From contig CAVWQE010000005.1 of assembly GCA_963757135.1 (NCBI GenBank), forward strand, positions 1-64,000: a stretch of DNA of 64,000 bases. Reading direction: 5' to 3'. The first letter of the stretch is position 1. Each line of letters opens with the position of its first letter. Shown here one piece after another: positions 46,205 to 54,654 of the stretch. The stretch is from Gp1-AA145 sp963757135 (GTDB lineage: Bacteria; Acidobacteriota; Terriglobia; Terriglobales; Acidobacteriaceae). Below the pieces are notes generated by a model. That model had not been told where the DNA came from. It searched no databases and worked only from the letters and a program-made list of their open reading frames with translations. Both the position numbers and the translations under genes were made by a program.

Positions 46205-46258
46205 CGAATCCCCAATCAGCAACGAAAGGCACTCATCTGCGTCTTTTCGCCAACGTTT
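46199..46258 (+). repeat. Cassette repeat RO (weak), right end of the array
   Basis: ATTTGACGAATCCCCAATCA at the left and TTTTCGCCAACG at the right; the middle does not align. Confidence 0.35.
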
Positions 46259-46419
46259 ATTGATAGATATCGAAAAGTTGCACAAATCTAATCGCGTTGT
46301 CGGTTCTACACCGAGCTCAACCTTTTCTACATTTCTGTTCCAACGTGGCTGAGCTGTAGGCGAGCGCACGAGTATCGTTGGTGGTGAAAGCTCTAAGATA
46401 GCCGTTCATGCTGCATCTG

Positions 46420-46599
46420 TGGTCACAATGACCAAGTGACCATATGGTCAAATGGTCACACTTTTTTAGCAATGCCAGGGAACGACTGTAAGTCAGTGAT
46501 TCTATTGTTGCCCAATGGCATATGGTCATGGTCAATGGTCACTTTTATGGTCACTTGTTTTTCGGGTTCAAAATCGTGGTCAACGTGGTCACTTGACCA
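46420..46599. repeat. Iteron-like cluster, candidate replication origin
   Basis: TGGTCA occurs at 46420, 46445, 46453, 46523, 46529, 46536, 46548, 46577 and 46586, and its reverse complement TGACCA at 46429, 46437 and 46594. That is twelve copies in 180 bases, several extended to TGGTCAC. The cluster lies 43 bases beyond the stop of the prim-pol/ATPase gene. Iterons beside a replication initiator are the usual plasmid-origin design. Some spacings are 6-9 bases, others longer, so it could alternatively be an operator. Confidence 0.7.
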
Positions 46600-46641
46600 T
46601 CAGGTTCGACTTCCACAATACTCACACCCCGGGGGGCATTC

Positions 46642-48390
46642 TTAGACTTCTACGAGTTCGTACATATCTTCGCTTTTCAAGTAATGGAGTATTCCCTTCT
46701 GCATAAACTCTTCCAGCTTGCGTTTTACCTGCTTACCGTTCAGCTTGAATTTATTGCGTACGTCCTGTTTCTTAAACTTCCCCTTCACCGACATCCAGCT
46801 CAATATCTCGTCCGTCTCGGACAAGTTCTTCTCCTTCTCTAACTCGTCCGATGTGAGAGCCCGATACTTGCCGTTCTCCCATTCCAACGTGAACTGCTCA
46901 ATCGCATCGTTGCGCCCGAGCACATACATCAGCGTGTGTACATCGGTTTCCTTGTGATGTTCCTTCTGGAGCACAATGATGGTTTCCGACATTCGTGCCC
47001 AGTTGCCGGAACCAATGACCCTATCCCGCAACCCTACATACCCCTCATTAGCCTTAAACTTTGGTGCGCCAGTGGTCCCGACTAGGGCAATGTGATGATG
47101 CTCTGCCACTTGTTGCATCAGGCGTAATTGACCAGCAACGGACTTACCGTCAGAAGCATCACCCTGCAGGTCAATGCCTTCAAGAAACACCACTGCGGGC
47201 TTTGCAGGCTGAAGCAATAGGGCCCTTTGAACTTCCTCGGCCAAGGGCTTGCTAGTATCAATTCGCTCATGGGGATATTTCGCAATGTCGATGTGCATAC
47301 GCGCCATCGTACGCCGCGTGCTTCTCGCTGACCTGTCAGCCATTAGCACAAGAAACGGGAGCTTGTTTGTGGTATGCCCGAAGACAAGTAGACCAGCAGC
47401 TTGCTTCTCAAGTAAGTCCGACATCAACGTGCTCTTGCCAACTCCGCTAGGGCCTGATACTAAAGAAACATCGCCAAGGGGGAACCAGCCATCAAACTGC
47501 CCCTCTAGCGGATTGACTACAAAGTCATCGTCATTGCCTAGAGTTGGCGGCCCATTAAGGAGAACCGGGTGCTTCTCCGGCTTTGGCAGATAACCGGGGT
47601 ACGCCACACCACCAAACTTCGCGCTGGGGTTGAACGGATCAGCCTTATCCATATAGTGCTTAGCAATGCTGAGCAAATGCCCATCATCATACGGTTGAGC
47701 AAACTGCGCATTGATAGACTTCAGATGCTGCATAAACTCTGCTTCGGTGCGATTGCCGTTCCAGAACTTACCCGCTTCAGAAGTCAGCACAACATGACGA
47801 CCAGAACCCTTAGTCATCAGCCCGAGGTCTTGAGTCTTAGGCTGTTTATGTTCCTCGTCCAGTTTAACCAATTCATCAACGAGCCAGTCAGGAATGGGGG
47901 TGATTTCTACATCGTTCAGCCATTGATAAATAGCGCCATTCGGATGGACACTACCAGGAGCGACTACGTACTGATTAATATTGCGTAACTCAAATAACCC
48001 GTCGATCTTACGGTTACCTGCCGCAGTAGCCCTCGGCGTGCGTTTGAAGAATAAATGCGGTCTATTGGGGCTGCTGCCACACGCCATCCGAGTAACCGGA
48101 AAGCTGTATCCCGTCTTCTCTAGCAAGGCCTGCAATTTATCAAAGGCATCCGACTCAACTATCACGATATCTTCATCGGCACAGATACCGACGTTGGCAT
48201 CCTCAGGACATTTTTGTACCCAACTGGCAATGACCTCTTTAGATTTGGTTTTGGAAAAAGCGCCAAGACCGAGTACAGGGTTTTTCCCCTTCGGCTGGAT
48301 TGGAATAATTGAGAATTCAGGAATAAGAGCCAATGCACGATCTAAGAAGGTTACTGCGGTGGTGGGTTGGTTAGTGGTTGTTGCATTCAT
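46642..48390 (-). CDS. Prim-pol/ATPase replication protein
   Basis: 582 residues. The N-terminal 175 residues match the bifunctional primase/polymerase domain (FSIIPIQPKGKNPVLGLGAF; VGICADEDIVIVESDAFD; PHLFFKR). The central domain is a RepA/DnaB-like ATPase with Walker A GPSGVGKST from 313 and Walker B-like PAVVFLEGIDLQG. The C-terminus has a winged-helix-like end. It probably starts and drives replication of the excised element. It follows the DUF2292-like gene with a 20-base overlap. The iteron-like cluster lies just beyond its 3' end. Confidence 0.85.
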   Translation of the reverse strand: MNATTTNQPTTAVTFLDRALALIPEFSIIPIQPKGKNPVLGLGAFSKTKSKEVIASWVQKCPEDANVGICADEDIVIVESDAFDKLQALLEKTGYSFPVTRMACGSSPNRPHLFFKRTPRATAAGNRKIDGLFELRNINQYVVAPGSVHPNGAIYQWLNDVEITPIPDWLVDELVKLDEEHKQPKTQDLGLMTKGSGRHVVLTSEAGKFWNGNRTEAEFMQHLKSINAQFAQPYDDGHLLSIAKHYMDKADPFNPSAKFGGVAYPGYLPKPEKHPVLLNGPPTLGNDDDFVVNPLEGQFDGWFPLGDVSLVSGPSGVGKSTLMSDLLEKQAAGLLVFGHTTNKLPFLVLMADRSARSTRRTMARMHIDIAKYPHERIDTSKPLAEEVQRALLLQPAKPAVVFLEGIDLQGDASDGKSVAGQLRLMQQVAEHHHIALVGTTGAPKFKANEGYVGLRDRVIGSGNWARMSETIIVLQKEHHKETDVHTLMYVLGRNDAIEQFTLEWENGKYRALTSDELEKEKNLSETDEILSWMSVKGKFKKQDVRNKFKLNGKQVKRKLEEFMQKGILHYLKSEDMYELVEV

Positions 48391-48532
48391 GGCGGGTATT
48401 CTCCCTGGGGGTGATCTTGATTGTTTCTTCCTTGCGTATCAGCTCTATTCGGCCACTTCGCATATGTAGCTCGACGCGCCCATAGAACCTCTCCTGTTCT
48501 AACTTCTGTAACAACTGGATGGTTTCGTTCAT
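48371..48532 (-). CDS. DUF2292-like small protein
   Basis: 53 residues: ETIQLLQKLEQERFYGRVEL followed by HMRSGRIELIRKEETIKI. The YG-x-V/I-x-x-x-x-x-x-G-x-I-x-x-I-x-x-x-E-x-I-K pattern is that of the DUF2292 family, common next to integrases and Xis genes. It lies between the HTH gene and the prim-pol gene and overlaps the latter by 20 bases. The ATG at 48532 has AAAGGAA upstream. Confidence 0.7.
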   Translation of the reverse strand: MNETIQLLQKLEQERFYGRVELHMRSGRIELIRKEETIKITPRENTRHECNNH

Positions 48533-48559
48533 AAGGTGTTCCTTTCCTCCACCGCAGCG

Positions 48560-48964
48560 TTACAAGGATTTCAGCTTCTCCAGTTTCGTAACCCACCGCT
48601 GCCTTTGTCGCTTGTTGCGGCCCACCATATTCCCACTTTGCCAGAACAATGGTTCCCGATGAGAAGTTAGCCACTCACGCACGGCAGTGATTTCGTAAAA
48701 GATTTTTCGCCCAACACGAATGCGCGGTGGGCCTTGGCGGAGAACGTGCCATCTCGATAGCGTTCGAGCACTCAGATGCAGCTCAGCCGCGAGCTGCTTT
48801 GGCTCCAATAGTCCTGCGAGAACTGGTGAAGCCGGTGAGCTAGAACTAGGTCTTGTGAGAAGGTCAGTTGTAGAAGTTACAACTGTAGGAGTGGGTACAC
48901 TTTCGTGCGGGTGATACTTGTCAAACTTTAACACTTGCCTTGCCTCCCAATGGTAAATTCGCAA
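48560..48964 (-). CDS. AlpA/excisionase-like HTH protein
   Basis: 134 residues. After a Ser/Pro-rich N-terminus, residues 53-100 form a MerR-like winged HTH (LEPKQLAAELHLSARTLSRW, then RVGRKIFYEITAVREWL) as in Xis/AlpA proteins that bend DNA for excision. It is the first gene of the replication cluster and next to the integrase side. A small palindrome (CACGAAATATCGTG, 49025-49038) lies upstream and could be its operator. Confidence 0.78.
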   Translation of the reverse strand: MRIYHWEARQVLKFDKYHPHESVPTPTVVTSTTDLLTRPSSSSPASPVLAGLLEPKQLAAELHLSARTLSRWHVLRQGPPRIRVGRKIFYEITAVREWLTSHREPLFWQSGNMVGRNKRQRQRWVTKLEKLKSL

Positions 48965-49220
48965 CCCACTCCATTGGGATTAAAGGCTGATCCAAACTCA
49001 GTCTTCAGCTGATTCTAACAGTAACACGAAATATCGTGATTGTCAATGGGTTGTGACTAATTGTCTTCCAATCGACTTACCTTTCCGCCAAGAAGAGGCG
49101 GGGGCGGCACAAATCCCGGTTGGATACAAGCGGAGACGTTCCGTGATCCGATTTATTCGCCGCATTTTGGTCCTAGTAGGCATCGAGTGCCGCCAATGAA
49201 TCCTTGCAGCTTCTCAGCCG

Positions 49221-50375
49221 TTAGCCATCTTTCTTGCTAGCAGTGTCAAAGATGTTTCCAAAGAGATTACTGGCGTCCCGCAAGGACTGGTGAGCGACAT
49301 GTGCGTAACGCTGTGTTGTCTGTGCTTGCGAGTGTCCTAGTAGTTTGCCCACAACATGGAGGCTTACTCCGTTCGAAACCAGATAAGACGCATAGCTGTG
49401 TCTCAAATCGTGGACTCGGACATCGGTCAAGCCAGCGGCTTTACAAATCTGAGACCATGCTGACCGAACTGTTGTACGAGGTCCATTCAAGCCGGGGAAC
49501 AAAAAGCCAGTCCCATCACTCTGCACTTTCATCCGAGTAAGCAGTTCCAGTGCCTGAACGCTTAGGGGGATGTGTTCAATTTGCTTCTCCTTCGTGTGGC
49601 TGGAGGGCTTCGTCCACAGGCCCTGTTGTAGATCGAACATTGACCATTCGGCTGTGAGCACCTCACTCTTCCGGCTTCCCGTCAGCAGCAACAGTCGAAT
49701 CGCATCAGCGACATCCTGATTGTGATATGCATTTAAGGCTTCAATGAACCGGACCAGTTCCTTTGGCTGAAGCCAGCGTTCCCTCCGGTCTTCGTGAAAG
49801 CGTGGTATCCCTTGGGCTGGATTGCCGCTGACCCAATGCCACTCAATCGCCAAGCTGAACATCTTGGATAGCAGTGCAAGCACCCTGTTGGCTAGATAGG
49901 GTGTCGCCTTTAACGACGCGTGCAACTTTGCAACGCCCTGTCTGCTAACAGCAGAGACTCGCAAAGTGCCGATCTTGGGGGCGATGTTTCCCGCGATCAT
50001 CTGCTTATCGTCTCGCACGCTGTGGGGGCGTTTGTGTACGAGCGCGTGGTGCTCCAGATATTCCACACACAGGTCGTTCATAGTTGGCTGTGATCGCTCC
50101 TGTTCACGCTCTTCCAATGGGTCAATACCCTCGTTGACTTTTTTTCGCAGCTCCAGTGCGCGGTTACGTGCTGCGATCACTGACCACTCTGGATGTTTGC
50201 CAATGGTGAACCGTCGTTCTCTACCGTGGACGTGATAATTGAGGATGAAACTGACAGCACCAGCGGCAGTAATGCGAACTCCAAAGCCGGGAATCTGGGT
50301 GTCATACAGAATGCGGTTACCCTGCTTAGGTGAAGGAAGATTTTTGACGACTTTTTCGCTGATTTTCTCTGACAT
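49221..50375 (-). CDS. int: Tyrosine integrase of the island
   Basis: 384 residues from ATG 50375 (a GTG at 50417 is also open). An N-terminal DUF4102-type arm-binding domain precedes a core-binding domain and the catalytic domain: Arg235 (TGSRKSEVL), His322 and Arg325 (HDLRHSYAS), His348 (LLGHSQ) and nucleophile Tyr357 (RYAHV). It belongs to the P4-like group that integrates into tRNA 3' ends. It sits 110-150 bases inside the right att repeat. All catalytic residues are present. Confidence 0.92.
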   Translation of the reverse strand: MSEKISEKVVKNLPSPKQGNRILYDTQIPGFGVRITAAGAVSFILNYHVHGRERRFTIGKHPEWSVIAARNRALELRKKVNEGIDPLEEREQERSQPTMNDLCVEYLEHHALVHKRPHSVRDDKQMIAGNIAPKIGTLRVSAVSRQGVAKLHASLKATPYLANRVLALLSKMFSLAIEWHWVSGNPAQGIPRFHEDRRERWLQPKELVRFIEALNAYHNQDVADAIRLLLLTGSRKSEVLTAEWSMFDLQQGLWTKPSSHTKEKQIEHIPLSVQALELLTRMKVQSDGTGFLFPGLNGPRTTVRSAWSQICKAAGLTDVRVHDLRHSYASYLVSNGVSLHVVGKLLGHSQAQTTQRYAHVAHQSLRDASNLFGNIFDTASKKDG

Positions 50376-50528
50376 AAAAGCATCCGTGTCCGTACCGTGT
50401 CCGCGCTGAAGGTGCACGAGTGGCTCTTAGTGTCTCTCAGTGTCAGTGGATCGTCAACGTATATAGTTGTTACAAAGCATGATAGAGGAAAAGATGTTGG
50501 AATCGTGTCCGAATCGACGGTATGCTTC

Positions 50529-50578
50529 ACTGACTCTTAATCAGTAGGTTGTAGGTTCGATTCCTACCGCGCTCACCA
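50529..50578 (+). repeat. attR: right attachment repeat
   Basis: Identical to 33261-33310: the 3' half of tRNA-Lys from the anticodon arm through CCA. It lacks a 5' half and so is not a tRNA gene. Confidence 0.9.
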
Positions 50579-50646
50579 TCTTTCAATCACTTTACCACCA
50601 CCCCCTACTGGCCGAGAATACGATCGTGTCCTTTTTGTGTCCTTAT

Positions 50647-50815
50647 TCACTGCACGCGGCTGGTGACCGCCGCCACCTCGTCAATGTCCTGGTGCTGGTA
50701 CTTCATGGTGGTACCCACGGCCGTGTGTGCATCACGTTCATGACCGCGAACAGAGTTTTGGTTGCGCGATCGCCGCGCAATTCTGATGCGAGGGATAGGT
50801 AAATCGAACTACTCG
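50647..50815 (-). pseudogene. Tyrosine recombinase C-terminal relic
   Basis: Minus-strand frames join as ELRGDRATKTLFAVMNVM and then TTMKYQHQDIDEVAAVTSR with a stop at 50647. The TTMKYQHQ block is a typical integrase tyrosine region. It lies just outside attR, so an earlier element used the same site. Confidence 0.6.
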
Positions 50816-50835
50816 GCTTGAGGCCAGCGTTGGAC

Positions 50836-53634
50836 CTATCTCTCATTGCGTTCCCCCTCGTTCTTACTACTCCCGAGGATGTTTCCGGCTCTTGCGCGTG
50901 CTTTTCCCAGCCATTCATTTAATGAAGGGAACCGACAACGTAGGCGCGAGACAAGGGTTCTGGCCCAGCGATATTCCCTAGACAAGATCACGAACCCGAT
51001 CAGCAGGAATAAAATGCCCTGCAGCAACGGAAGGAATAAACCTGCAATTCCTCCCACAACGAAAAGCCAGCCGATGGTTATGAGTGCTGGGCGTTTGAGG
51101 TTCCAGGTAGAGCGATTGTTCAGCCGCATGAGCACCTGGCCGTCGCGGCGACGGATTAATTTCAGCACCTCAAACCAGGTGATACTGACAAATCCCAACG
51201 CAAATGCCACGAACAAATCATTTGGGTGCAGCACAGAAAACTGGAAGATCGTCCGGACATCCGGAATATAGAGGATGACCAGCAGCGTTGTGACCGTCGC
51301 CAGCGTAACCAGCCACAATGCTGTGTTTCGAGTTCGATACCCCTCCAGAACCGTTCTCAAGTCCGAACGATTGGCCCAGATGAGCGCCAAATTTCCCGCC
51401 ACCATAGCAGTAAATGCAATAGCGCGCGCATCTTGGGGAGTGTGCCCCCACCGCATCGCCAACAAGAATGCCGCGAGCACGGCGATAAACAGGCCGAAAC
51501 CTTGCAGCACACCCACCGCTAAGGTCGAGCGGCCAAACAGTCGGGATTGTTCGGGCCGAGGTTTCCGTCTCATAATGCCGGGCTCTCCCGGTTCGGCTTC
51601 GAAAGCCACGGAGCATGCCGGGTCCACGATGAGTTCAAAGAAAACGATGTGAAGCGGCATCAACAGAATCGGCCAGTTGAAGATAACCGGCAGAACCGCC
51701 ATGCCCGCGATGGGAACGTGTACCGCAAACACATATCGGACTGCTTTAGTGAGGTTGTCATAGATCCTTCTGCCAAGTCGGACCGCGTCGACGATAGCCG
51801 GGAAGTCATCGTCGGCAAGCACAAGCGCAGCGGCCTCGCGAGCTACATCCGAACCTCTTGCGCCCATTGCGATCCCGATGTGCGCGGCCTTCAACGCCGG
51901 CGCGTCGTTCACGCCATCGCCGGTCATCGCCACCACTTCCTTGTTTGCTTTAAAGGCCTCAACCAGACGCAGCTTCTGTTCCGGACGTACGCGTGCGTAC
52001 ACATTGCAATCGCGCACGAGTGCACGCAAAGAATGCTCCTCCAAGCCTTCCACGGCCTCGCCCGTGACCACGGCGGCAGGATTCGCTATGCCTGCCCGGG
52101 TTGCGATGGCAGCGGCTGTACCGGGGTAGTCGCCGGTGATCATCACCACCCGGACGCCAGCGCTTGCCAGTTCCGCTATCGCACCCGGAACGGTCGGTCG
52201 AATCGGGTCGGCGAGCCCGATTAAGCCCAGCGGTTCAAGTCGCAACTGACGCTTGTCATTTGGCAGCCTGCCATTCTGCATTGCTTTAGCGACCGCGATT
52301 ACGCGCATACCGCTGTCCGTCATTCGCTTCAAAGCCGATTCAAATTTATTTCGCAGCTCCGATGGCATGATCGAGAGGCTTAGAATTTCTTCGGGCGCAC
52401 CTTTGGCAGCTAAGAAGACGAGCCCGGAAGAATGCCGATAAGCCTTTGCGACCAGCATGCAATCCGAGGACAGTGGATATTCACGCATCAGGGCGCCGAG
52501 ATCTGAATGCACATCGGCGGCATCAGTCACCGCTTTGTCTACTGGATCTGCGGTATTCTGCTCGGATGCCAATGCCGCAGTACGCAGTACTTCATTTCTT
52601 GTTGGCGCTCCGTTTTCCGCAGGACTGATAAAAACCTCTTGTACCGCCATTCGGTTTTCTGTAAGCGTGCCGGTCTTGTCGACACAAATGACGGTCGCTG
52701 CCCCGAGCATCTCGATCGCAGGAAATCGGCGCGTAAGCACTTTCTTCTGCGAGATTCGCCATGCGCCGAGGGCCATGAATATAGTTAGGATTACTGGAAA
52801 TTCTTCCGGAACCATCGAGATAGCGAGCGCCAGCGCCGAAATCACCCCCTTCGTCCAATCTCCGCGGAGGAGGCCGTAGGTTCCTGCCACAAACACGCAA
52901 ACCAGCAAACTCGCAATCCCGAAGGTGCGCACGACTTTTGCAGTCTCTCGCTCGAGCTTCGTCGATTCTGAGATAAGACCGCCAAGCTGGCGGCCGATCT
53001 TGCCGATCTCAGATTGTGCGCCGGTGAAGGTGACAATGGCGATTCCATGTCCCCGAACCACCAACGTTCCGGAGTACACCGAGGTTTCGGTGTCGGCAGT
53101 ATTTTCGGAATTCGCCTCGATGGCAGGATTTTTTTCGACCGGAAAACTCTCTCCAGTAAGCAGCGATTCATCCAGGGCGAGCAAAGCGTTCTCGAGTACT
53201 CGACCATCCGCCGGGACGCGGTCGCCTTCGTTAAGAATGACGATGTCTCCAGGAACAACCTCCCGAGCGGGAATACGGCGAGTCGCTCGTGCCCGAATCA
53301 CCAAAGCGCGGGGACTGGTGAGGTCGCGTAAGGCCTCAAGAGCACGCTCGGTCCTTTGTTTTTGAATGACCGAAATTCCAATCACCAGCAGAATGCTGGC
53401 GAGTATGGCGATTGCTTCGCGTGGATCCCCGATGAGGAAATAGACGATGCCAGTGCTCACCAGGAGCACGAGCATGGGTTCCTTCAAGGTGCCAAGGGCA
53501 ATTGAGAAAATCGTCGCCTTATGGGCCGTTGGAAGGACATTGGGGCCGTATTTTCGCAACAGTTCTTGCGCTTCGGATTCGGATAGGCCCGTCCACGTCT
53601 TGGATTGCACTTCGATTGTTGACCTATGCGCCAC
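50836..53634 (-). CDS. P-type cation-transporting ATPase (P2 type)
   Basis: About 932 residues from the GTG at 53634, which overlaps the uspA-type stop (TGATGTG) and has CGAGG upstream; an ATG at 53676 would lie inside the neighbour. Order: N-terminal cation-ATPase domain (TGLSESEAQELLRKYGPNVL), actuator TGES, phosphorylation motif DKTGTLTEN, MTGDGVNDAPAL hinge, ten membrane helices. M4 has VPEEFPV, close to the PEGLP of calcium or proton pumps. The ion is not certain. Translationally coupled to the stress gene upstream, suggesting a role in stress. Confidence 0.88.
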   Translation of the reverse strand: MAHRSTIEVQSKTWTGLSESEAQELLRKYGPNVLPTAHKATIFSIALGTLKEPMLVLLVSTGIVYFLIGDPREAIAILASILLVIGISVIQKQRTERALEALRDLTSPRALVIRARATRRIPAREVVPGDIVILNEGDRVPADGRVLENALLALDESLLTGESFPVEKNPAIEANSENTADTETSVYSGTLVVRGHGIAIVTFTGAQSEIGKIGRQLGGLISESTKLERETAKVVRTFGIASLLVCVFVAGTYGLLRGDWTKGVISALALAISMVPEEFPVILTIFMALGAWRISQKKVLTRRFPAIEMLGAATVICVDKTGTLTENRMAVQEVFISPAENGAPTRNEVLRTAALASEQNTADPVDKAVTDAADVHSDLGALMREYPLSSDCMLVAKAYRHSSGLVFLAAKGAPEEILSLSIMPSELRNKFESALKRMTDSGMRVIAVAKAMQNGRLPNDKRQLRLEPLGLIGLADPIRPTVPGAIAELASAGVRVVMITGDYPGTAAAIATRAGIANPAAVVTGEAVEGLEEHSLRALVRDCNVYARVRPEQKLRLVEAFKANKEVVAMTGDGVNDAPALKAAHIGIAMGARGSDVAREAAALVLADDDFPAIVDAVRLGRRIYDNLTKAVRYVFAVHVPIAGMAVLPVIFNWPILLMPLHIVFFELIVDPACSVAFEAEPGEPGIMRRKPRPEQSRLFGRSTLAVGVLQGFGLFIAVLAAFLLAMRWGHTPQDARAIAFTAMVAGNLALIWANRSDLRTVLEGYRTRNTALWLVTLATVTTLLVILYIPDVRTIFQFSVLHPNDLFVAFALGFVSITWFEVLKLIRRRDGQVLMRLNNRSTWNLKRPALITIGWLFVVGGIAGLFLPLLQGILFLLIGFVILSREYRWARTLVSRLRCRFPSLNEWLGKARARAGNILGSSKNEGERNER

Positions 53635-53635
53635 A

Positions 53636-54511
53636 TCAGCCTCGGATAGTGATGACCGGACACTTTGCTTCGGCAATCACACGATGAGCGAGTGTCCACG
53701 GAATGTGGGTTACGGCTCGACTCAATTCACCGCCGCTGCGAATTCCCATAACGATGGCATTGGCGTGAAGCCGGTTAGCAAAGTTCGTAATTGCCTTGAT
53801 AGGCGGCGCAAATGCCACATCAACTCTCTTGGTATGTTTCATCAGATTACGATCCGCAACTGCTTTGAATCTCTCCCGTGTGTCGTTCCGTAGCCGGTTC
53901 CGTTCCCCGGGGAGTTTCGAGACATGAGGGACGGCCCGGATGACTGCGACGCTAGAGTGGAACGTACTTCTTAGCTTTTTAAGTTCTGAAAGGGCGGCGA
54001 GAGAATGTGGCTCAAGGTCGGTTGCAAATACCAACCGAGCAGCTTTCCGTTTCTTGAGCCACCGTGCTCTGGGTCCAACCACAACAACTGGACATTTGAG
54101 ATCGCGAAACATTTCTTCCGCGACCGATCCAAGCAGTAGCCGATTGACGTCACGGCGCCCTGATGTGCCAATCACGACGAGATCCGCGCCTTTTGAAGCG
54201 ACGAATTCCGCAATTGCTGGAGCAGCTTCACCTTCAATGACCGCTGCGCTGGCGTCGCAGAACCTTCCTTCTTGCAACCAACGGGCCATAGAGTCGTGCG
54301 CGGAGGCCCATACTCGCTGTCGCCGCAAGTTGCTCGATTCTTGTGGCCCGAACCTGTATTGGAACGGATCCACGGCGTGAACAGCAGTGAGCCGCATCCC
54401 GCGACCGGCCAACGCCTGGGCGAACGTCATTGCCCGAGTCGAGCCCGGCGAGAAATCTGTCGGGACTACGACTTGATACGGTGGTTTCGGAAGTTGTTTT
54501 CGAATCGCCAC
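53636..54511 (-). CDS. Tandem universal stress protein (UspA family)
   Basis: 291 residues with two Usp domains. Domain 1 has the ATP-loop pattern ADLVVIGTSGRRDVNRLLLG and VAEEMFRDLKCPVVVVG; domain 2 has NAIVMGIRSGGELSRAV and AEAKCPVITIRG. Cytoplasmic. The GTG start follows GGGAGGGA. A perfect CRP-type palindrome lies 57 bases upstream (54568-54583), suggesting activation by a CRP/FNR-family regulator. It is the first gene ahead of the P-type ATPase. Confidence 0.88.
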   Translation of the reverse strand: MAIRKQLPKPPYQVVVPTDFSPGSTRAMTFAQALAGRGMRLTAVHAVDPFQYRFGPQESSNLRRQRVWASAHDSMARWLQEGRFCDASAAVIEGEAAPAIAEFVASKGADLVVIGTSGRRDVNRLLLGSVAEEMFRDLKCPVVVVGPRARWLKKRKAARLVFATDLEPHSLAALSELKKLRSTFHSSVAVIRAVPHVSKLPGERNRLRNDTRERFKAVADRNLMKHTKRVDVAFAPPIKAITNFANRLHANAIVMGIRSGGELSRAVTHIPWTLAHRVIAEAKCPVITIRG

Positions 54512-54567
54512 GGCGATATCCCTCCCGCTCTACACTTACAATTTTTGCGCACCTATTGATTGGTGAA

Positions 54568-54583
54568 TGTGATTTCGATCACA
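54568..54583. promoter_or_regulatory. CRP/FNR-type palindrome upstream of the UspA gene
   Basis: TGTGATTTCGATCACA matches TGTGA-N6-TCACA exactly. It is 57 bases before the UspA-type start codon, a normal activator distance. Which CRP/FNR-family protein binds is unknown. Confidence 0.6.
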
Positions 54584-54654
54584 AGAGGCTGTGAAGCGTT
54601 GCACGTGATCGGCGGAACCTGGGGTTTGTAAATGAACCCGTCCATCAACTCAGG

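Larger units (their letters stand above)
33311..50578. mobile_element. Integrative element in tRNA-Lys (about 17.3 kb)
   Basis: Bounded by the 50-bp direct repeat. It holds an integrase next to the right end, an AlpA/Xis-like HTH protein, a prim-pol/ATPase replication protein with an iteron-like cluster, accessory genes (Fic toxin-antitoxin, SNF2 fragment) and an 8.8-kb array of small cassettes delimited by palindromic repeats. No conjugation, capsid or packaging genes are visible, so it is either a satellite or plasmid-like integrative element, or a decayed one. The chromosome resumes at 50579. Confidence 0.88.

Noticed and set aside
37471..46258. Classical integron with attC sites
   Set aside because: The repeats lack the RYYYAAC...GTTRRRY polarity and core, and the only recombinase in the island is a tRNA-type integrase without an IntI pattern. 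The cassette analogy is kept, the attC identity is not.
37471..46258. CRISPR array
   Set aside because: The repeats are 60-90 bases, variable, and spaced by 300-800 bases that contain ORFs; no cas genes are present.
50529..50578. Second tRNA-Lys gene
   Set aside because: Only the 3' 50 bases are present; the acceptor 5' strand and D-arm are missing. It is the att duplication.
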